A stretch of 64,000 nucleotides of DNA from Lantana camara (Eukaryota; Streptophyta; Magnoliopsida; Lamiales; Verbenaceae). Numbering within the stretch: the first letter of the stretch is position 1; every line of letters begins with the position of its first letter. The position numbers and the translations under genes were made by a program. The notes under the pieces are model-generated. The model saw only the letters and a program-made list of their open reading frames with translations. It was not told the origin of the DNA and did no database searches. Where the stretch lies: contig CM074860.1 in the NCBI GenBank assembly GCA_037501455.1, positions 22,031,001 to 22,095,000 on the forward strand, written 5' to 3'. Shown here piece by piece: positions 23,056 to 37,300 of the stretch.

Positions 23056-25334
23056 TGTTAGGAATAGTGCCCTAGAAAGCCGATTCGACGTAATCTGCTT
23101 TGGGACTTTTCTTGTATCACAGACAATCTTTGAATAATATACGATTGATCATAGGCAAACACTTCTTTATATGCCAATACGTGTTTTGAGTGTTTCCATT
23201 ATGTGTGCATGTATGAGAACTCCCCTAATCTTGATGACTTTAGGACTCTACCATTTAGGTGAAATGGTTCATGAAACGAGCCCTATATCACATAAGTCAT
23301 GATTAGTAAAATACTCCAAGCCGATGAGTCCTACAGACAGTGGGAGTGTCAACCTGACTCCTCTAAGGCTTGCTTGTGGGATCACGCCCTTAAGAAGGAC
23401 CACCTTGTTTCATGGAGGTGCAAAGTGTATAGTTGATACGTGCGTGATACATGAGGGTGCTTACTTTAATAAGTAAGTTCACTGAGGTGCCACGTGTGAG
23501 AACATTCCTAAATGGGAAAGGAAGTTTCTATTTCAGGAAATGGAAACTTCCAGATTAGGAAATATCTCACGAGTCATTGATGTGATTAATTGATCCTTAG
23601 ACTTGAGGTTCCTTGTCACTTTATAAATTAACTCTGTAGTCTTTGGTATAAGCTTTAAAGGGTGTCGCCTTAGACAACTGATTCAAGGCTTATGCTGGGG
23701 CTGCACAAGTGATTCATGAAAGTGAATGAGAATCAAGAAAGGACCTACACTTGCATATGCAAGGTGATCTCTTATTGTGTAAGTCATTCATATGCCATAT
23801 GGAGTCCTTGGCCAAGGCAGTAGATCAAGACATCAAGAAAAGGGTTTCTTGGATTGAGATCAAATGGATATGAAATGCACTTAGCTTTAAGACCGGATTA
23901 TTAGGGTTCTGATTATTCCCTTGCCCTAGATCTTGGTTGAGAGATAGTAAGTAGGAGGATTGTATCTCACATGAATCAATGACTTAAAGGTTCTGTCGAA
24001 TCCGAATATTCCAATTCAGCTAGGGGTTAAACACCTGTTGCTAGACTATGGTCGTTTAATCTGTGGACTGATTAATTAATTAGTGAATTAATTAATTAGG
24101 GTCACTGCTAATTGAATTGAGAACCTAGAGGGTCACACACAACAACTTGGTTACATGAGTTGAGGCTTTAAAATGATTAAACGAGTTAATCAAGCCAAGA
24201 GGGTTCCACACGTGTGAAACCACACGTGTGGTTCACGTGAGTGACACGTGTCATTGTGACACGTGTCACACACGTGTATAAATATATGTGTATATTTATT
24301 TATGTATTAAATAATTAATGTGATTAATTATTTAATACATATTTTGAATTAAAAAGAAAGTCTTATTTTGGAGAAAAATAATCTAGTTAATTAATTATGA
24401 ATTAATTAATTAGATAAAATAAGTTATTTATTTTAAATAAATAAAGTATAAAATTATCCAAAAATAGTTTGGATATTTTTAGCTCTCTTGAAAGTTGATT
24501 TGAATTAGAATTCAAAGTCAAAGTCAAAATTACTTGATGATCAAGTAATAGGAGAGAGAGAGACCAAAATCCTAGCCCATTAAGGACTAGGAATTTCGTC
24601 TCTCCCCTTTCTTATATATAGGGGAGCTCATGCTCCCCTTTAGAGCTAATTGACAATTCTTTTGGTTCATGTGTTGAACACCATCCTTTCTCCAAGATAA
24701 ACAAAACCCTAGGTTAAGCCTAAACACTAACTAGAGAACTAGCATCCTTACTAGTTAGATTGTAGCCAAGTTGGTGGACTATCTCTAGAGAGCTTCAAGT
24801 TAGAAGTTTTGAAGATTCGAGCTTTACCAAAAAGTGGGGATCAAGCAAAACGATCAGAAGGGATGATGTAACGATTCTGAACCCGACGTGAAGCGAATGA
24901 AAAAATCGAACCAAAGAAGATGGCAAAAACCATTCGTCCATATCCTGAAGGATGAATTTTTTCACGAGGGTTTTGTGACTGGCAGTTTTCTACTTTCGCA
25001 AAACTGTTTTCGAAGGGAGTTTCAATCCTGCTTTTCTCGTTTCATGTTTCTTTCTTTATGTTATATTGTTAAGAACATCTCTAACATGAATTGAATCTAG
25101 GTTGGTGTGGATTGCTATCCCGACAATGGATTCTGAAGTAGAAAGAGACTTTCGAGGGATGGGTTGTCAAGCCGCGAGAAGAGCGTTCTTGGGTGGCTTG
25201 AAACGCTTCAAGAAAGAATAAAAGAAAAGTAAGTTTTCTATCTTTACGAATTTGGATACACGATTGCGAGTTCAAGATCCTTTTGTTGGAAAATTTTTTA
25301 AATTCCGCTGCTTTCTGATTCGTGTTTTCCAACA
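23056..25334 (+). mobile_element. Solo LTR of family Copia-B, nested in Copia-A
   Basis: Starts TGTTAGGAATAGTGCCC and ends CGTGTTTTCCAACA; CATAG at 23051-23055 and 25335-25339 is the target duplication. At 2279 bp it is about 320 bp longer than its relatives because of an insertion at 24846-25166. TATATATA at 24613-24620 is followed by the hairpin GGGGAGC-TCAT-GCTCCCC (24621-24638). A CACGTG-rich cluster lies at 24206-24278. Confidence 0.9.
24846..25166. mobile_element. 321-bp insertion in the Copia-B solo LTR
   Basis: TCAAG is duplicated at 24841-24845 and 25167-25171, and the four other Copia-B LTR copies in this window are continuous across this point, so they serve as empty sites. The insert has no clear terminal inverted repeat (both ends read CAA when viewed inward) and no recognisable domain. 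A 68-residue open frame (24888-25094) crosses it without any similarity that I recognise. Identity unknown. Confidence 0.6.
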
Positions 25335-25526
25335 CATAGAAGTTAAATACATGGTAGCTTGAGAAGCAGCCAGTTAGATGTATTGGATTCATGATTTCCT
25401 AGTTGTTGGCTCAGAGAAACATCTAATAGATTCCTTCACTAAAGTATTGGAGCAAAAGAGTGCAAAACGAGTTTTGACACTCATGTGAAACGAATAAGAC
25501 TTAGATGTGTAGCCAAATTGAATTTA

Positions 25527-25541
25527 GGGCAAGTGGGAGAT
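25527..25541 (+). promoter_or_regulatory. Polypurine tract of Copia-A
   Basis: GGGCAAGTGGGAGAT directly before the 3' LTR, the usual plant copia form. Confidence 0.88.
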
Positions 25542-27691
25542 TGTTGGGAATAGTGCCCTGAAAATTTAATTTGTTGAATTAATTAAACTGAATTTACAGC
25601 GAGTTGTGAGTATTTCACATATTGATAACTAATGGCGTGTGGTGGTATTCTTATATGAAATGTGTTTCATAGGAAAAGACTTTGAATACCGAAATCACGT
25701 GTCATTAAAGTTCTAGTCGGTAAAATAAGAATATGTTCTTATCAAGACTATAACGTGGTTATATAAGATGATTAGTCTTTCGTCATAGGGAATGGTGATT
25801 CCAATTATAACACGTTGATGATTTTCAATAGGATTGGAAACATCGAACTGGACCACTGAGATTATTCATTTTATACTGCTATCTAAAATGAACAAAATCT
25901 CAGGAAGCATTGTACTCTTAATCCTGATAATATTTCGGCTTTAGGCATGTAGTGTTAGTCACTGTAATATACTCGAAGTGAGGTCTCGGTAACGGGTGGC
26001 CAAAATACTTTGTATGATTCGGTGACAACATGAAATGTGCTAAAGAGTTATATTGATCGAGGAATCTGTGGCCTTGCTGGAAGGTAAAAGATATCCTTGA
26101 AATAGATTTGCAAAAGTTCGAATTAAGACTTTGGCCAAAGCACTTCGTGTGATACGTCACCAAAGTTGTATGATGAATGTGTTTCACATACAGAGAATTT
26201 GAACTTAAGGCGAATCAATAAAATTTCAGATTAGAGATGAAAAATAAATGATCGTAGTGACAATTTATTTTTCATGGACATCTACACAGAGGAGTAAAAT
26301 GCAAAATTATTCTAGATCGAGAAACTCGTGAATAATTTAATTAATTTCAGAGTGCAACAATATTTATTTAGTGGAATTAAATATTGTTAAACGGTAATTA
26401 ATTATTATCATGGGATGATAATATATTAACCCGTTTGGAGCTAAAATTAATTAGTCCTGCAGGTCCCCTTGCAAGCCCCAATTGAAAAACCCGAAGAGAA
26501 AATATTAAAAGGAGAAAGAGAAATGAATTTTCAAAGTGTTTGAAAATAGCCAAGGGATTTATTTTAAGAAAATAGATCAAGTTCCAAAGAGTTGGAAATG
26601 CCCGGAATTTTATTTTGGAGAAAATAAAATTTTAAATTTTAAATTAAAAAAAAAAAAAACTAACATGGCACTGACGTGTCACGCCACGTCAGTAAGGCGG
26701 GGCCCAGGTGGCGCTGACGTGGGCGGCCGGGTGGCGCACCACGTGTGCGGCCGAGTGGGGCGCCACGTGTGCGGCCAAGATCACGCCACGTTAGCGACAA
26801 TGAACGGCCCAGATTTGTGTTGAACCGGGTCAACGGGTCGAGTCTCGGATAGGGTCGGACTGGACTCGGACACGTGGCCGCTTCAGAAGAGGCCACGTAA
26901 ACCTCAAGCCCTAGCTGCGAGTGGTTGACATGCACCGCCTTTAGGCGGCGCGTGTGGGCGCGTGTGACCTCCGATGGGCGCATTCTCGGCGGCGTTGGAT
27001 TCGTGGCGACGAGACCTTGAACGTAGTCACCTTGGAATTCGTGTCCAAGTTGTGCACGCAAGTGGGGGTGTGAAATTATCATTTTACCCTCGGTTTTTCC
27101 CCTATAAATAGGGGTCTTGGGTCCTCATTTTTTCTCACAACTTTGTGAGAGGTTTTGGCTGAGTTCTCGACTTTGAAACCATATCCCTTTTGTCCTAGTT
27201 AATTCTGATTTATTTTGGAATTAATTTTAATTAGGTGTTTGTATAAAACGCCTAATTTCGGGAGATTAAACCCTGAAAAGGGTTTTCTAGTTTAAAGTTT
27301 GTTTTCTCTAAGTATTTAGAGAAATACTTTCGGAGCCCACACTCCAAGGGTTTCTCTGAGGTTATTGCAGGGAAGCTCTGCCGGTCTCACGAGTGGGAAA
27401 GGAGTTGGAAAAATGCCGTTAGATAGCCATATTTGTAGTACGGTAATATTTTTCAGTTATTTTATTTTAAGCATGATAAATTATATGCTCTTAAGTGTTA
27501 ATTGCATGTTAGATATTTATCTGCTTAAGTGATTTAAAATTTATTATCAATTGCATGTATATACTTGAGTAGCTCCGGCTAGTCTTCCGCTTTGTATTAA
27601 AATATTTTAGAAATATTTTAATACTTGTATCATAAACAAAATTTTAAAATGTGGTCCCGCATTGCTACTGTTTTGGGCCCACCTCCCAGAA
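25542..27691 (+). repeat. 3' LTR of Copia-A
   Basis: Starts TGTTGGGAATAGTGCCCTG; the last bases are AGAA where the 5' copy has AGCA, and GTACC follows. The putative core promoter CCCCTATAAATAGGGG (27099-27114) is itself palindromic. The GC-rich, ACGT-rich block is at about 26665-26960. The LTR ends about 1.3 kb upstream of the ARF1 TATA box and points toward that gene. Confidence 0.9.
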
Positions 27692-27696
27692 GTACC

Positions 27697-28985
27697 CTAT
27701 TTTGGCTCTCCGAAGCTCAAGATTGCCAATTGCTTGAGATGGGTCGAAAGAGAGCGAAAGCAAGGGCATATTTAATGATGTAATAGTACCGACTTACCTG
27801 TGCAATAAATGAGGTGGTATTTACAGTGGAAAGGCTTATAAGTGTTTAGTACACATAGTCAATGATGCATTAAGTGCGAGGTATGACACAAGTAAGCAGT
27901 TCTATAGTTCCTTGTACATTCTCTGTTAGAGTATTTCCAGGAGATTTTAGGCATATAATGCTGTTTTAGAAGGAATATCCTACATTAAATGTTGTCTTCA
28001 TGCCTGACACTTAGGGTCGATTCAATTGTCCACTCGAGAGACTCCCGATCGAGGGACCATCTCGCTCGAGGGAGGCATGATCAGGCTGGTAGCTTGAGGA
28101 AGCGTCTCACATCTAAGTCCTAAGTCGAGAACAGGGGTTTGGGTTAGAGCATTCGATGCCCAGTAGATATCCATTGCGCCAGCTGGTAGCTTAAGATATT
28201 CCCCGTCAAAAAGTTTCTAGGCCTATTGATTTAAGTAGATATAAAATAATATATGCTCATTGATATTATGTATATAATTGTCAAAACGATTATATACTGC
28301 TTAAATAATAATATTTTCTTAATATAAGGGTAAATAATTTTTTTTTTATTAAAGTATGCAAGAAAGCTTGTATACATATTTAATATATTATTATCGAATA
28401 CGGATAATAGATATATCAGATAATAATTTGATGTGTTGATAGTATAAAAATTGTATGGTACTTATAAGGTGAAAGTGATATTTTTCCAAAAAAAATCAGC
28501 CAAAAACACTTCCATTTTCCTCCTAAAACTATCCCTAAGGACCTAAACGATAAAATGTAGAAAAAGTTAATGAAAGAATGTTTTTTGTCCACTTTTTCAA
28601 ATTTTACATGTTGGAATCTATATTTATAACTTTTATAGAACTTATTTTTTCCCTCTTTCAATTTAATGGGAGTTTTTTGTCCACTTTTTCAAATTTTACA
28701 TGTTGGAATCTATATTTATAACTTTTATAGAACTTATTTTTTCCCTCTTTCAATTTAATGGGACTAAAAAAAGATTTTTCCTATAAAAATCTCTACACGA
28801 ATCAGAATTATAGACTCATCCGCCACTAAACTGAGTTATATTTGACGTTTACCCTATGACCTATGTCCTATAACATGCAGTGGTAGAGAATTCCCCATTT
28901 TTATTTGTTAAAACGAAGTTTTATAGCATTATGGAGATTTAGTCATTTAATAAACTAGTGAGGGGCATTACAGTATTATTAAGTG
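27697..28985. other. Intergenic region upstream of ARF1
   Basis: No gene seen. AT-rich from about 28220 on. It holds the 92-bp tandem duplication listed separately. It presumably includes distal promoter sequence of the ARF1 gene. Confidence 0.6.
28580..28763. repeat. 92-bp tandem duplication
   Basis: The unit beginning GTTTTTTGTCCACTTTTTC at 28580 is repeated directly at 28672 with no difference that I saw, ending near 28763. It lies about 220 bp upstream of the ARF1 TATA box and looks recent. Confidence 0.88.
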
Positions 28986-28992
28986 TATATAA
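28986..28992 (+). promoter_or_regulatory. ARF1: Probable TATA box of ARF1
   Basis: TATATAA, followed about 30 bp later by a pyrimidine-rich stretch (29010-29030) suited to a transcription start. The first non-coding exon would run from there to 29122. Confidence 0.6.
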
Positions 28993-29122
28993 TCACTGGC
29001 TGAAAATTCTCACTCCTCCTCGGCCTCCCCAAATAGAAGTTGGTATTATCTCTCTCGCGCTATTCTCAAGCAGCTCCATATTTCTCCGTCCACGCGCACT
29101 ACCATTTTTCTCTCATTCTTGG

Positions 29123-31674
<2,552 letters not shown>

Positions 31675-32030
31675 ATGTCAAAAGGAGTTTTAATGTTTTA
31701 GAGATGCTGGGTGCATGCGGGTTTTTATCTACTTATACTAGACTGTGTGGTTATGTTTTTTTCCCTTTTTTCTTTTCTAATTTTTAAGTGTTTTCGTCTT
31801 TGTTTAGGACCTTTGAAGTGGCTTTGTAACAAAATGGCTTTGTTGCATGTACTTGCAAACATTTGCTTAGTTCTGAATGTAATGTTTCTTAGATTCTAAT
31901 CCTTTTTGCCCTCTGCTCCTTTCCATAATCTGAGAATGCAATGAATAATACTGCAATCAGTTTTATGAAATTCGTTTCAGACTAGTAAGTCATAATGCAT
32001 ACATATTAATAAATATTGTTTAAATATTAT
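31675..32030 (+). other. ARF1: Probable 3' UTR of ARF1
   Basis: T-rich sequence after the stop, with poly(A)-signal-like AATAAT near 31944 and AATAAA near 32009. The exact end cannot be fixed from sequence alone. A 62-codon frame here is not considered a gene. Confidence 0.5.
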
Positions 32031-32176
32031 TTTGTTGTGTTGTGTTGGACTTCAAAGTTTTAAGAAAAATTATTTTCCTGTGCTGTATCTTGTTTGTATA
32101 TTATTTATATCCTTATTGTACCTGCTCGTATATCCTTGTGGTACTCGTCATCTAAGCTTGATGTACAAACGTTGTG

Positions 32177-32548
32177 TTAATTATATTTAGCACCCTTTAG
32201 AGTTTTGGATATTACAATTAGATCTTTGTTAGTCATTTTATTACATTTTGGACCCTTCTAAAAATTATAAATTACTATCATATTAACTTTCCATAAAATT
32301 TACGGTGACGTCATAAATTTTGGTACTTGAATTTTTTATTTTACTCCTATTTTAATAGGTAATTTTTTTTATCAAGTTTTATCCCAACTTTTAGGTAGGG
32401 GTAAACAAAATTCAAATCCCAAAAATCTGTGACATTGAAAAATTAATCTAATGTGATTTATAATTTTAGAGAGGGTCAAAATGTAATAAAATAACTACGG
32501 TGGTTCAATTTTAATATCTAAAATTTCAAATGGTGCTAAATGTAATTA
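32177..32548. mobile_element. Fold-back MITE of about 370 bp
   Basis: The left end TTAATTATATTTAGCACC and the reverse complement of the right end (CTAATTACATTTAGCACC) match, and the similarity continues inward for roughly 100 bp on each side, including a shared ATTTTATTACATTTTG. TA flanks both ends and may be the target duplication. AT-rich, no coding capacity. The ends do not match the Stowaway consensus, so I assign no superfamily. Confidence 0.72.
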
Positions 32549-33361
32549 GCCCTACAAAGGTTTGGGTACTTATTTTGTGCTTTGTTCAAATATTCAATTT
32601 TTTATCTTAAAAAATAAAACCAAATCATATACCCAAGTTCAAATGTCTTTGCTTTCATGCAAAACTAATGAAAATATTTTACTTGGACTGGATCTCTTCA
32701 ATGCTAGTTAAATTAGCCCAAAATATTGGATTGGTTACTAGAGATAGTCCAACCCAATTTGCAAGGCGTGAGATTCCTCCAATACCCTTGTACGATTGTG
32801 GGGTTTCCTGAATCTTGAATACTGTCTATATGAAGCCGGCTTCGAACTGGAATTTCAACCTAAAATTTCCCTTTTGATATAAGGTTGAAGAATACCTTTT
32901 AAGAAAAAAAGGTGGTGAAGTAACACCGAATGATAATACGGAAAACACAGAGAGGATTTGGGGAAGAAAGCATGAAGAAGAAAACATATATTTCTCATTA
33001 TGATAGTATATCTCAGTGTATACAAGTATATATACCGTTAGTGTAGCTCATACATAGCTTACACGTGTTATGGGAGGTTAGCCCTCAACCCAAAATATCT
33101 TATACAGCTGTCCTGTTATATTGTAACTAACGTATCTAATACTTTAATTGTTCATCTAAGGGAGTTTACACGTGGTGATATCGAAATTTCAAACTGGATT
33201 TTCAAAAATTAATTAATAACAAAATAATCTATCTTTGTAAGTCGTCAAAATTGATCATGGACAAATAGTCGAACCAGTATCTCCTATTAGAGGCCTACAG
33301 AAAGAAACTTTTTTAAGGCCTTCTTTATGATAAATTTGAAACGATCGGTCGGATGGGTAGA
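32549..33361. other. Intergenic, nothing recognised
   Basis: AT-rich sequence without domain-bearing frames, element ends or strong repeats that I could identify. Confidence 0.6.
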
Positions 33362-33551
33362 GAAATCGATCGATTTCCATTATTTATTTTTGTTGGGTTT
33401 TAGTGTTAAAGTTTAAGTCTAATGCGTGTTGTTAAATAATTCATATGTTCACGTGGTGGGGAAATCAATCAATTTCTATTATTTACTTTTGTTGGGTTTT
33501 AGTACTAAAGTTTAAGCCCAATGAATATTGTTAAATAACTCATATGTTCAC
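33362..33551. repeat. Diverged tandem duplication, 99-bp unit
   Basis: GAAATCGATCGATTTCC at 33362 and GAAATCAATCAATTTCT at 33461 start two units that remain alignable to CATATGTTCAC at each end, with roughly ten or more differences. This is an older duplication than the one at 28580. Confidence 0.8.
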
Positions 33552-33716
33552 CGCTATACTCTTCTTCCCTACCTTCAAATTTTTATGAGTTCACATTCCA
33601 GCAGTAGAAATTAGAGAAATTGGTATAAGGACAAAAAAGTACCACCTTTTGAGTGAGAGACTATATATTACACTATAAATAAGAAATGATATTAAACAAA
33701 ATAACATAGCAACAAT

Positions 33717-33923
33717 GACGGAGCCGGGGGGTTTTCTTTGGTGGCCCCATGATTTTTTTTTAATTTTTATATGTATATTTTTTATATATTTATATTTTTA
33801 CCCTTTTAATTTTTTGATATTCTGACTTTTTGCTCTCCCCCAATTAAAAATTTCGTCCCTTCATTTTTGATATTTTAAATTTCACCCCCCTCCCCCCCCC
33901 CAACATTAAATCCTGGCTCCGTC
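33717..33923. mobile_element. Small MITE with GACGGAGCC termini
   Basis: GACGGAGCC at 33717-33725 is inverted as GGCTCCGTC at 33915-33923, with a C-run near the right end and an AT-rich centre. Ends of this kind are widespread in plant genomes as short non-coding elements. The target duplication is not clear. Confidence 0.55.
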
Positions 33924-34366
33924 CTTGCATAAGCAAATAAGTCATGAATGTAAATGGTACTACGATAGTGATGGATATATACATAAAAATTAATGCAATA
34001 TCAATCCAATCCAACTGAATAGTTATTCAAGAACGTAAACTAGTTCATAATGTACTCTGAGGTTCATTTTATGTTTTCTCTCTTGATTTTGTATTTCTGC
34101 AGCCAAAATATCCGTTGAGTTAACAAAATTTCTAAGATATTTCAGCCCACATTTCTGAAACATGAAACAATATCATGGTACCTAAAAAACTAAATATATT
34201 GTAAAACTTTTTTAAAGAAAAAATTAAGATTTTTTTCTTTCCGAATTCGATTATTACATAGATTCAATATTCAGAGAATCTTTCCTATCGAGTGTTCCAT
34301 TAACAAGATTGGAGTTTAAATTTTAAATCTTGCTTAAGAGATTTAGTAACTCGTCTTGTCTCGTCT
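33924..34366. other. Intergenic, nothing recognised
   Basis: AT-rich, with no frame or repeat that I can name. It ends at the CATTA target site of the LARD array. Confidence 0.6.
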
Positions 34367-34371
34367 CATTA

Positions 34372-37300
34372 TGTAACGCCCCAATTTCCGGATTTCCAGG
34401 TACGTACGATAAGTGTGAGATTTCCGAGAGTTATGATTATTTTAATTCTTTCATTTATTAAATTCCTACACTTTAGGGTAAATGATATAAATTTTATTCC
34501 AATATGTTTACGTGGAAATAAGTGAAATATGTATCAATTTGAGATTTAAGTGTTACGTGAATTAATTGTCGAACTTGTTTTAATTGCTTAAATGTCCTTA
34601 ATTGACATTTATTTAAATGTGAGGACCAAATTGCATAAAAATACTAATGGACCTAATTGATCATTTCCAAATCTTATATACTTGATTGCATAACTTATAG
34701 ACTTGGAGGATTTAATTGCAAATAACATATTTCACCAAAATCAAGAAATGAAATTACGTGATATATTCTTCATTCTTCCACAATCATCTCATTTTCATAT
34801 GTGCACACCCATATTTGCTCCTTCTCCCACCGAACCTAAAACCCTCAAGAAGGAAAGAGGAAATTCATCATTCAAGCTAAGTTTTGAGAAGGATTATTAA
34901 TCTTGGAGCATCACCATCATGTTACCTCCATCACCTTCCTTCTTCTAATTCATTTCAAGGTATAGAAGGTTATATGCATGAATTCTTGAAATTAGATAAA
35001 TGCTTAGGGTTCATGATTTAGGCTTGAGAATTGGAATATTTGCTGTTAAAAGTATGATTCTATATTTGTAGCTTGAATTCCATACATAAATCTTGAGATT
35101 TATGAAGATATGTGATGAGTCCTTCTTTAGGGGAAAGTTGATGATTATGGGGATTAAAGCATGCTTTAGGTGTTTATGATGGATTTTATTACATTTTAAG
35201 TATGCTAGCATGATTCTTTCATGAAATTATGCATTTGGGAACGAAATTATAAGTGTTTTGTGGGGTGTTGTTGATGATTCGTGCTTCCCCTGTTTCGTCC
35301 CCTGCTTCTGTACTTCCTGCATGTCGGGAACGGCCCTTCCCGTCCCAGTTCATTCTGGGAACGGCCGTTCCCACCCATTTGAAAATGACATGGCATGAGC
35401 ATGGGAACGACCCTTCCCATTTTTATCTACGATTCGGAACAGCCGTTCCCAGCCGTCTGATCAGGCAGAAACCTTCTGCACAAAAATAAGATTTTCAATT
35501 TCTTTTCTTTACCCTTAATTGGCCCCAAATTGTTATTATATGATCAATTACATGTCATAATATGATAATTATATGCTGCATTGTTCATTGCACGATATCT
35601 TGTTATGTGATCGTGCCATGCGTCATAATTGGTACCATTATTGAGTAATTGTCTCACAAGTATACAATTCACGTTTTCTTATCCAGTTCTTCTCCAGGGC
35701 GGAGATTGTTGATCATGAGCACGTTCACACATCCACGAGTCATTGTGTCGCCTGTCAGGTGAGGTTTAATTGCTAGTTACTTAGAACCCGTACAACCTTA
35801 TGTGACTTTTGGGCCAAACGGTATAAATATATATTTACAAGTGTTTCTAAACTCTCAAGTCGTGTTCTTTACAAGTAAACCATGTGTTCATTGAAAACAA
35901 GTCATGTTCATGAAAAGCAAGTCGTGTATCGTGTTACAAGCAAGTCGTGTACCGTGTTACCGTGATTGAACCGTGACCGTGTTTTGGTGAATTATTGTGT
36001 ATCGTGCACTATGGGCCCGAGAGTAAGTGTTTGAGCCAACCGGGAAAACATAGGGCTGACGGGTAACTCTTATACCGCTCTCAAACCGTGGGGATGCCCC
36101 CTGAATCCACCAGGAGGTTTGGTGGAGGAAGGAGTCCCGTATGTGGGAGTCATGTTCCCGACGTACAACGTGTTATCGTGGTTGGTTCGAGCCTTGCAAA
36201 CCCACCACCATTGGAGAATGATGGAGTTCGTGTGATAACCTAATTAAGTAAAAATGTAATGTTTGTCCACTGTCGGGGTTTGGATGGAGATCGTGCACAC
36301 CCCTCGTCAGGGCCACTGATTGTTAAAATAAAAGTGATTACCGTGTTAAACTTGATAATTGTAATCTCGGGCGAGTTCTTTGATATTCTTGCACTTATAT
36401 TATTGTAATTATAAAACCTTACCCGAGGTTATAACTTGCATGTTATCTACGCTAATATATATCTATGCCCCTCGCTCGGTCTTCACAGACTGACGCCTCC
36501 ACCTTTCAGGTTCTTGCAGGTGCACGCTAGGCGGGAGTCGAGTCGAGTCCAGTCCATGTAATCGAGTCAAGCACGGTGCATATTTTTTATTGTTTCCTTA
36601 GAATCATTTTTAAAATGAATTGTTATATATATTCGGAGATGATAATGTATTGATATGTGAACTAGTATACGAGTTATCTGATGAATGATCAATGCCGTAA
36701 CATGTTTAATAGTTATATTTGATAGTGAATAGATTATGCTTCCGCTTCATTCTGTTGCATGTATGAGTTAGTCCTGCTGGGAGGCGGGCCCAGAACAGTA
36801 GCGGTCCGGGACCTCATTTTAAAATTTTTAATTATAATACAAGTATTAAAATATTTCTAAAACATTTTAATACAAAGCGGAAGACTTAGCCGGATCTACT
36901 CAAGTATATACATGCAATTGATAATTAATTTTAAATCACTTAAGCAGATAAATATCTAACATGCAATTAACACTTAAGAGCACATAATTTATCATGCTTA
37001 AAATAAAATAACTGAAAGATATTACAGTACTGCAAACATGGCTATCTAACGGCATTTTTCCAGCTCCTCAAATTCACCTCCTGAGAACCCGATACCCGAT
37101 CTGCTCGTGAAACCGGCAGAGCTTCCCTGCAATAATCCTAGGGACACCCTCGGAGTGTGGGCTCCGAAAGTATTTCACTAAATACTTAGAGAAAATAAAA
37201 CTTTAAACTAGAACACCCTTTTCAGGGTTTATTCTCCCGAAATTAGGCGTTTTATACAAACACCTAATTAAAATTAATTCCAAAACGAATCGGAATTAAC

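Larger units (their letters stand above)
18451..25526 (+). pseudogene. Copia-A gag-pol remnant
   Basis: No long frame survives, but pieces can be followed in copia order. A zinc-knuckle remnant (20264-20299) keeps only one of its cysteines and has Tyr at the other Cys/His places. The protease site (20396-20440) keeps the trailing Ser-Thr-Asn-His, but the catalytic triplet reads Asn-Leu-Arg (20408-20416). An integrase core piece lies at 20979-21281 (NDYSRYRYVYLM). RT pieces lie near 22169-22213 (MDIKTMFLNG) and 22278-22320 (SIYDLKQAS), with the late RT/RNase H junction at 22570-22740. After the nested LTR, the end of RNase H runs 25335-25510. Many changes look like C-to-T or G-to-A transitions. 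The element cannot code for its own movement. Confidence 0.85.
16312..27691 (+). mobile_element. Degenerate Ty1/copia element 'Copia-A'
   Basis: LTRs of 2124 and 2150 bp flank a 7.1-kb interior with an initiator-Met PBS and a typical copia polypurine tract. GTACC occurs at 16307-16311 and 27692-27696. The coding region is heavily decayed, and a solo Copia-B LTR sits in the RNase H part. The LTR ends differ at several sites (for example TGTTGGCAA at the 5' end versus TGTTGGGAA at 25542, and a final CA changed to AA at 27690-27691), so the insertion is clearly older than the chromovirus at 482. Confidence 0.92.

Noticed and set aside
34703..34900. 65-codon frame repeated at 40374 and 47197
   Set aside because: It lies in the LARD LTR, its conservation equals that of surrounding LTR DNA, it is broken in LTR-C, and it shows no domain.
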